A stretch of DNA of 64,000 nt. Source: an uncultured Alteromonadaceae bacterium. GTDB lineage: Bacteria > Pseudomonadota > Gammaproteobacteria > Enterobacterales > Alteromonadaceae. Below, in pieces: positions 59,140-64,000 of the stretch. Each line of letters begins with the position of its first letter. Position 1 is the first letter of the stretch. Both the position numbers and the translations under genes were made by a program. Where the stretch lies: contig CANMXU010000003.1 in NCBI GenBank assembly GCA_947501935.1, positions 225,166 to 289,165 on the forward strand, given 5' to 3'. The notes beneath the pieces were generated by a model. It was given only the letters and a program-made list of their open reading frames with translations. It did not search any database and had not been told where the DNA came from.

Positions 59140-59334
59140 TGATAAAACGCCTTTTGAGTAAGTTAAAAATTCCCTGAATGTTCAGGAAGTGACAACAAAT
59201 TAAGCATTATACCTAGGTTTTTACAAATTCGAAATGCTAGCAAAAATTTTTACAGTGGTTGTGCTTAACTATAGGTTATTGGTTAAGCAGCTGATAAAAT
59301 CGGCCGTATATTAGTAAAAACATTTGTAGGGTGT

Positions 59335-59886
59335 GTGGTGTCGTATCATTCCGCGAAAGAAGCATTTGAACAAGGTGGTGTTATAGCGTATCCAACAGAG
59401 GCTGTTTTTGGCTTAGGTTGTGATCCCGATAACAAGCTTGCCGTAGAAAAGCTACTGGCAATAAAAGTGCGTCCCGCTGATAAAGGACTGATTTTATTAG
59501 CGAGTAACTATCAGCAATTATTGCCTTATATTGATGATGCTCAATTTAGCATTAGTCAACGAGAGCAAATTATTTCACGTTGGCCCAATGGCATAACTCA
59601 AGTGCTACCAGTAAAGAAAACCACACCAACCTATTTAACTGGAAAGTTTTCAACGCTAGCTGTGCGTATCACCGACCAAGCCGATGTGGTCAAGTTATGC
59701 GAGCAAACTAACAAACCAATTGTTTCAACTAGTGCTAATTTATCAGGGAGATCACCAGCTCAAACTTGGCAAGAGGTTGAGCAAGGCTTAGGTGATTGTG
59801 TTGATTATATTATAAAAGGTCAAACCTTAGGGTTTGCCAAACCTTCAACCATTATTGATGGTTTATCTGGCCAAGTTTTTCGATAA
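59335..59886 (+). CDS. tsaC: threonylcarbamoyl-AMP synthase TsaC (YrdC/Sua5 family)
   Basis: It makes the threonylcarbamoyl adenylate needed for t6A in tRNAs. The 183 residues have the YrdC fold with GGVIAYPTEAVFGLGCD at the start and TNKPIVSTSANLSGRSPAQTW late. GTG codons at 59335 and 59338 are both possible starts. In E. coli this gene adjoins aroE; here two ompW genes lie between. Confidence 0.95.
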   Translation: MVSYHSAKEAFEQGGVIAYPTEAVFGLGCDPDNKLAVEKLLAIKVRPADKGLILLASNYQQLLPYIDDAQFSISQREQIISRWPNGITQVLPVKKTTPTYLTGKFSTLAVRITDQADVVKLCEQTNKPIVSTSANLSGRSPAQTWQEVEQGLGDCVDYIIKGQTLGFAKPSTIIDGLSGQVFR

Positions 59887-60037
59887 AACCAAGCCCAATA
59901 TATAAATTAATAGACGAAGACAAAAACAGAAAGTGCTAACATGGCATTTTTAAGATACATAAAAGATAAATATTTTAGGGCTGCACGCTTGAGCAAAGCA
60001 TAAAAAATTAGCCGCTAAATCAACAAGGACCAACTCA

Positions 60038-60721
60038 ATGAAAAAAACCTTTTTGGCAGTGGTAGCATTACCAGCATTACTATTTTCAGCTCTTAGCGTA
60101 GCAGACCCGCATCAGTCGGGTGATATTATTCTACGAGGTGGTTTATCTTCAGTAGTAGTTGACAGCGGCTCTTCAAGTATAACCATTCCAGCTAATGATC
60201 CAGTTATCTCTCCAAATACGTTATCGGTTGATAACGGCACGCAAGTAGCTTTTAACTTTGTTTATTTTTTTAATCGCCATTGGGCATTTGAATTTAATAC
60301 CGCAACCCCGTCAGCGCATGATATTCAATTACAGAACAGTACAACCAGTGTTAATGTTGCTGAAGTATCACAAATACCTTTAACCTTTAGCGCCTTGTAT
60401 TATCCAGATAAATCATGGGACTTTAAGCCTTATGTTGGTGTTGGTGTGAACTATTCATATTTTTTAAGCGAAAAATTTAATGGCGCCGCTGCAGACTTTG
60501 ATTATAAAGATTTAGGTTTTGATAATAGTTTTGACTTGGCTTTTCAAGTTGGTGCTGATTATCAAATTAACAGTGCTTGGTCAGTAAATGTTTCAGCTCG
60601 TTATGTTGGTGCAAATACCAAGGCCGCTTTTACTGTTGGTAGCGTTAATGAAACTTCTGGTTTCTCAAAAATTGATATGAACCCTTGGATTTATTCCCTG
60701 ATGGTTGGCTATCAGTTTTAA
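60038..60721 (+). CDS. ompW: OmpW-family outer-membrane protein, copy 1
   Basis: This is a small 8-stranded beta-barrel of 227 residues with a signal peptide (LAVVALPALLFSALSVA). The mature start HQSGDIILRGGLSSV, the middle FKPYVGVGVNYSYFL and the C-terminal WIYSLMVGYQF (final aromatic, BAM signal) are OmpW hallmarks. AAGGACC precedes the ATG. It is a tandem paralogue of the next gene, each with its own terminator. Confidence 0.94.
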   Translation: MKKTFLAVVALPALLFSALSVADPHQSGDIILRGGLSSVVVDSGSSSITIPANDPVISPNTLSVDNGTQVAFNFVYFFNRHWAFEFNTATPSAHDIQLQNSTTSVNVAEVSQIPLTFSALYYPDKSWDFKPYVGVGVNYSYFLSEKFNGAAADFDYKDLGFDNSFDLAFQVGADYQINSAWSVNVSARYVGANTKAAFTVGSVNETSGFSKIDMNPWIYSLMVGYQF

Positions 60722-60740
60722 ATAAAAAATGAATTTCTAA

Positions 60741-60770
60741 AAAAAAGCAGTACTTAGGTACTGCTTTTTT
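60741..60770 (+). terminator. Rho-independent terminator after ompW copy 1
   Basis: AAAAAAGCAGTAC-TTAG-GTACTGCTTTTTT is a strong symmetrical hairpin with a T-run. Confidence 0.93.
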
Positions 60771-60793
60771 ATGTCTGCTTTAAACTTATCAGT

Positions 60794-60839
60794 TTGATTT
60801 TGATAAAATCATTAAGCTTGCTCAAGTGACATAAATCAA
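60794..60839. promoter_or_regulatory. two FNR/EtrA-like sites upstream of ompW copy 2
   Basis: TTGATTTTGATAAA (60794-60807) matches the FNR consensus TTGAT-N4-ATCAA at nine of ten defined bases. GTGACATAAATCAA (60826-60839) has a perfect right half and three of five bases in the left. Both lie 170-220 bases upstream of the second ompW. Oxygen-responsive control is inferred; FNR control of ompW is reported in E. coli. Confidence 0.42.
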
Positions 60840-61011
60840 AGATAAGTAACTGACTTGTAACTGTTGGTCTGTATGTTTGACGCTGTTGTGACTTTTTGCA
60901 AAAGAATGTTGCATATTGCGATGTTTTTTTGATTTAGCTCAAGTTTTAGTACAAGCAACAGATATAGACTGCCCGCATCGAAATAACCTTACTTTTAATG
61001 TGGTGAATATT

Positions 61012-61674
61012 ATGAAGAAAACCTTACTCAGTTCTGCGCTTTTATCTCTTTTAGTTTTATCTCCTTTGGCCTCTGCCAATCAAGCGGGTGACATTCTTGT
61101 TCGTGGTGGTTTAACCATGATTACCCCTGACAGTGCTCATTCTGCAGTACTACTAGGTGGTGACGATTCAGGTATGACATTATCTGTTGATGATAATAGT
61201 CAATTAGGTTTAAATTTCGTTTACTTTTTTGATAGTAACTGGGCGGTTGAGGTACTAGCAGCAACACCATTTACTCATGATGTTAAATTACAAGCCGGCG
61301 ATACAGAAACAACTCTGGCAGACGTAACTCATTTACCTCCAACTGTTAGCGCACTTTATTATTTTGATACTAATTCAGCATTTAAACCTTATGTTGGTGC
61401 TGGTATCAATTACACCATTTTCTTTGATGAAGAATTTGATTCGGCATACCAAGATGCTGGCTTTAGTAACCTAGATCTTGATGGTTCATTTGGCCTGTCT
61501 GTGCAAGTAGGTGTTGATTATGAAATTAATGAAAAATGGCATATTAACGCGTCAGCACGTTATATTGATATAGATACAGATGCTACTTTTTCGGTAGGCG
61601 GGGATAATATTGGCGCAGCAAGCATTGATATTGATCCAATGGTTTACTCAATCATGGTTGGTTATAAGTTTTAA
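61012..61674 (+). CDS. ompW: OmpW-family outer-membrane protein, copy 2
   Basis: The open frame reaches 60916, but the signal peptide begins at the ATG at 61012 (MKKTLLSSALLSLLVLSPLASA), giving 220 residues. The mature protein opens NQAGDILVRGGLTMI, contains AFKPYVGAGINYTIFF and ends MVYSIMVGYKF. It shares the OmpW plan and many residues with copy 1 but is more acidic in its loops (DTETTLADVTH, EEFDSAYQD). It has its own upstream region with possible FNR-like sites and its own terminator, so independent regulation is likely. Confidence 0.93.
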   Translation: MKKTLLSSALLSLLVLSPLASANQAGDILVRGGLTMITPDSAHSAVLLGGDDSGMTLSVDDNSQLGLNFVYFFDSNWAVEVLAATPFTHDVKLQAGDTETTLADVTHLPPTVSALYYFDTNSAFKPYVGAGINYTIFFDEEFDSAYQDAGFSNLDLDGSFGLSVQVGVDYEINEKWHINASARYIDIDTDATFSVGGDNIGAASIDIDPMVYSIMVGYKF

Positions 61675-61704
61675 TTAGTTTAACTGAAAATAACATGGTA
61701 GAAG

Positions 61705-61732
61705 AAAAGCAGTCGTTCATGGCTGCTTTTTT
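61705..61732 (+). terminator. Rho-independent terminator after ompW copy 2
   Basis: AAAAGCAGTC and GGCTGCTTTT pair (one T-G) across a six-base loop, followed by Ts. Confidence 0.85.
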
Positions 61733-61813
61733 GTATCTACTCATAAATAATGTTGTTGCATATTTTAAGCCCTGTTATACCCTAGCAACAAATAAATCAC
61801 ACATCATAGCCTC

Positions 61814-62632
61814 ATGGAAAAGTACCTAGTTTTTGGTAACCCAATAAAACAATCACGTTCACCATATATTCATACCGCGTTTGCTAAGCAAACTCAGCAA
61901 GCTATTTCATACCAAGCTCAGCAGCCGGAACTTGATGGCTTTAAAGCTGCAGTAAAAACTTTGATTGCCGAGCAAGGTAAGGGCGCCAATGTAACAGCAC
62001 CTTTTAAAGAGCAAGCTATGCAGTTGTGTGACGAGCTTTCAGAACGCGCTAAACACGCTGCAGCTGTTAATACTTTAAGTTTTATCGATGGTAAAATTTA
62101 TGGTGACAACACTGATGGTTTGGGTCTTGTACAAGACCTGCTTCGTCATAACGTGGTTTTAAAAAATGCCAATATATTGATTCTTGGGGCTGGTGGTGCG
62201 GTTAAAGGTGTTATCTTGCCATTACTTGAACAACAACCAGCAACTTTAGTTATTGCCAATAGAACGGTTAGTAAAGCACAAGCCTTATGTGAGCAGTTTG
62301 GTAGTGATAAAATGACTGGCTGTGGCTTTGACGATATTAAAAATACTACGTTTGACCTAATTATTAACGCCACCTCAGCAAGCTTAACTGGAGAACAACC
62401 ACCTATTTCAGAACAGCTGATCACTGAAAAAACGATTTGTTATGATATGGTTTATCGCAAAGAGCTGACTCCATTTTTACACTGGGCACAAGAGTTAAAA
62501 GCTAAAGCGGTTATCGACGGTTTAGGCATGCTAGTAGGGCAGGCTGCTGAAAGTTTTAATATTTGGCGTGGTGTTATGCCAGAAGTAGAACAAGTATTAA
62601 ATGACTTGAGAGTAGAAATTAACAATAGCTAA
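61814..62632 (+). CDS. aroE: shikimate dehydrogenase (NADP+)
   Basis: It reduces 3-dehydroshikimate in aromatic amino acid synthesis. The 272 residues have the substrate site NPIKQSRSPYIHTAF, the catalytic lysine in GANVTAPFKEQA, NTDGLGLVQDL, and the dinucleotide fold ILGAGGAVKGVILPL with the NADP-preferring ANRTVSKA. It is followed by yrdB 10 bases on. Confidence 0.97.
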   Translation: MEKYLVFGNPIKQSRSPYIHTAFAKQTQQAISYQAQQPELDGFKAAVKTLIAEQGKGANVTAPFKEQAMQLCDELSERAKHAAAVNTLSFIDGKIYGDNTDGLGLVQDLLRHNVVLKNANILILGAGGAVKGVILPLLEQQPATLVIANRTVSKAQALCEQFGSDKMTGCGFDDIKNTTFDLIINATSASLTGEQPPISEQLITEKTICYDMVYRKELTPFLHWAQELKAKAVIDGLGMLVGQAAESFNIWRGVMPEVEQVLNDLRVEINNS

Positions 62633-62642
62633 AGAGGGCGTT

Positions 62643-62879
62643 ATGAACCAAGCCGTATTGTTTAATGATGATTTAATCTTTGATGAAGACCGTCATGCGT
62701 GGATATTTACTTGTTTATGCTCAGGTAGCATGATCAAAGTAGTGATAGATGAACGGTTCCACCCCCAAGCAAGCCATGTTGAAGATAGTATTAAGTTTGA
62801 CTGGGAAAACGCAGTAGAAGATTGGCTCGAACAATACGAGCCGGTTGGTAGTGAAATACTATTAGAATTGCCGATTTAA
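62643..62879 (+). CDS. yrdB: DUF1488 family protein (YrdB-like)
   Basis: This acidic 78-residue protein (FNDDLIFDEDRHAWIFTC, then FDWENAVEDWLEQYEP) matches the small DUF1488 family found after aroE. Function is unknown. AAAGAGGGCG precedes the ATG. Its stop overlaps the convergent yrdA stop by four bases. Confidence 0.85.
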   Translation: MNQAVLFNDDLIFDEDRHAWIFTCLCSGSMIKVVIDERFHPQASHVEDSIKFDWENAVEDWLEQYEPVGSEILLELPI

Positions 62880-63418
62880 TAAGCTTCAGCTAAATAATCA
62901 TTTTTTAGTGCGACATAGTTCAGGGCTGACTGTTTCAAAAAAGCCAGCTCACTTTCTTTTAATGGTCTAACTTGTTTAGCTGGGTTACCAACATATAAAT
63001 AACCACTTTTTAAAGTTTTATTCGGAGGGACCAAGGTTCCACCGCCAATAAATACATCATCCTCAACAATCACACCGTCCATAATAATAGCGCCCATACC
63101 CACTAAAATACGGTTACCTAAGCTGCAGCCATGTAACATACAGTGATGACCAACAGTAACATCGTCACCAATTATAAGGGGGTAACCATCAGGTTTGTGT
63201 TCACTTTTTCGCGTAACATGTAAAACGGTACCGTCTTGAATATTACTACGCTCTCCAATAATAATATGATTAACATCGCCCCTAGCAGCAACTAAAGGCC
63301 AAATACTAGCGTGTGCGGCAATACTCACGTCACCAACTAATACTGAAGAAGAGTCAATATAGACTTGTTCACCGATAGTAGGAGAAATACCTTTATAAGC
63401 ACGAATATTAATAGTCAT
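62876..63418 (-). CDS. yrdA: gamma-carbonic anhydrase-like hexapeptide protein (YrdA)
   Basis: The 180 residues from the ATG at 63418 form a left-handed beta-helix trimer fold of hexapeptide repeats (IHASIWPLVAARGDVNHIIIGERSNIQDGTVLHV). Histidines in GHHCMLHGCSLG could bind zinc as in gamma-carbonic anhydrases, but activity of YrdA proteins is not firmly shown. A GTG at 63421 would add one residue. The promoter must lie in the rRNA leader side of the gene. Confidence 0.93.
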   Translation of the reverse strand: MTINIRAYKGISPTIGEQVYIDSSSVLVGDVSIAAHASIWPLVAARGDVNHIIIGERSNIQDGTVLHVTRKSEHKPDGYPLIIGDDVTVGHHCMLHGCSLGNRILVGMGAIIMDGVIVEDDVFIGGGTLVPPNKTLKSGYLYVGNPAKQVRPLKESELAFLKQSALNYVALKNDYLAEAY

Positions 63419-63650
63419 CACAGTTACTCATTGTTAATTTTTTAAGAATATTAGCAAAAAACAAGGCAATAACCTTAATTTATAAAGATTATTGGTAAAC
63501 TTTCTGGTCTGAATCTCTTCACGGCTAATAAGTAACAGCATTAATTCAAACCTACATGTTAGTAAAAGAACGATAACAGCCCAATAAAAACGCGCATTGT
63601 ATGAAATAAAGGCAAATGAACATTTAAGTGAAATTTAACACGAAAAAGAG

Positions 63651-63686
63651 TTGACGCTCAGCCAAAAATCTCTAGAATGCGCATCC
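63651..63686 (+). promoter_or_regulatory. rRNA operon promoter P1
   Basis: The -35 box is TTGACG (63651-63656) and the -10 box is TAGAAT (63673-63678), spaced by 16 bases. A GC-rich discriminator GCGC follows, the form that makes rRNA promoters sensitive to ppGpp. The upstream AAAAAG-rich tract may be an UP element. Confidence 0.85.
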
Positions 63687-63820
63687 AGTTCCAAGGGGCA
63701 ACCCAAAGAGCTGTTTTGATAAGTTAACTACTCCTTATAAGAGCTAAACAGTTAACTTAACGTTTTAAAGTTTGGCTTTGAATTTTCGCTAAAGAAAGTT
63801 CAAAAACTTAAAATAAAATG

Positions 63821-63856
63821 TTGACATCAAAACTGAGACGCGTAGAATGCGCATCT
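63821..63856 (+). promoter_or_regulatory. rRNA operon promoter P2
   Basis: The -35 box is a consensus TTGACA (63821-63826) and the -10 box is TAGAAT (63843-63848), spaced by 16 bases. The same TAGAATGCGCATC block as in P1 follows. An A-rich UP-like tract lies at 63791-63820. Confidence 0.88.
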
Positions 63857-63929
63857 CGCTTCAGGCAAGGCCTGTAGCAGCGAAACAAAACGAATGAGAT
63901 TTTGTTTCGGTTAGTTCATCGAACTAACG

Positions 63930-63945
63930 TTCTTTAACAATTAGT
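63930..63945 (+). promoter_or_regulatory. rRNA leader boxA antitermination element
   Basis: TTCTTTAACAATTAG matches the boxA type TGCTCTTTAACA that binds NusB-NusE and stops premature Rho termination in rRNA operons. It lies about 85 bases after P2. Confidence 0.75.
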
Positions 63946-64000
63946 TATCATGCAATTTGTGTGGGCACTCACATTAACGTTGATTTTACATAGTCGCTCT

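Larger units (their letters stand above)
63422..64000. other. intergenic region and rRNA operon leader
   Basis: No protein gene is visible. The first 200 bases carry yrdA upstream sequence; from about 63640 the region is the promoter and leader of an rRNA operon reading rightwards. The mature 16S sequence does not begin before the window ends. Confidence 0.8.

Noticed and set aside
60916..61011. 32-residue extension of the second OmpW
   Set aside because: The ATG at 61012 opens a standard signal peptide; the extension would bury it.

Overview
The window is origin-region chromosome of an AT-rich, marine-type gammaproteobacterium. The gene order mnmG-oriC-mioC-mnmE-yidC-yidD-rnpA-rpmH-dnaA-dnaN-recF-gyrB, the atpIBEFHAGDC-glmU-glmS block, the GATC-rich (Dam/SeqA-type) origin and the style of the proteins point to Alteromonadales. 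A Colwellia/Thalassotalea-like member of Colwelliaceae is the best guess, inferred from reading and not from a search. Nearly all genes are intact housekeeping genes. No insertion sequence, prophage, CRISPR array, tRNA or toxin-antitoxin pair was seen.

Layout. 1-4.2 kb: glycogen breakdown and remodelling genes (glgP, partial glgB) with a LacI-family regulator. 4.3-5.8 kb: an MFS sugar transporter. Both units carry the same ATGCATACGTATGCAT-type operator. 6.1-9.8 kb: two VOC proteins, a small lipoprotein and the glutathione-dependent formaldehyde pair fghA/frmA, with a divergent LysR regulator at 10.1 kb. 11.0-12.4 kb: a ModF-like tandem ABC ATPase whose first ATPase half looks degenerate. 12.9-17.1 kb: glmS, a DeoR-family regulator behind a perfect 30-bp palindrome, and glmU. 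17.2-24.2 kb: the complete F1Fo ATP synthase operon. 24.6-28.8 kb: parB, parA, rsmG, mnmG.

28.8-29.3 kb is oriC, with DnaA boxes, AT-rich GATCT repeats and 11 GATC sites in about 0.4 kb. It is followed by mioC, mnmE and the yidC-yidD-rnpA-rpmH cluster. The divergent dnaA-dnaN-recF-gyrB cluster (34.3-40.3 kb) has its own DnaA boxes and GATC cluster upstream of dnaA. Two parS sites lie inside recF, about 8 kb from oriC, and match the ParB encoded at 24.6 kb. Initiation, sequestration and segregation signals therefore all sit in this one window.

40.5-49.6 kb: glyQS, tusA, slt, pepQ-yigZ-trkH. 49.6-53.8 kb: the def-fmt-rsmB-trkA operon. 54.0-63.4 kb: a LysM protein, dprA, smg, yrdD, purEK, tsaC, two tandem OmpW porins, aroE, yrdB and yrdA. 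The right edge (63.6-64.0 kb) is the tandem-promoter leader of an rRNA operon whose 16S gene starts beyond the window.

I found no wholly new system. The items most worth checking are the shared LacI operator regulon, the 30-bp palindrome before the DeoR gene, the parS pair in recF, the degenerate ModF half, the exported double-VOC/lipoprotein pair, and the FNR-like sites before the second ompW.
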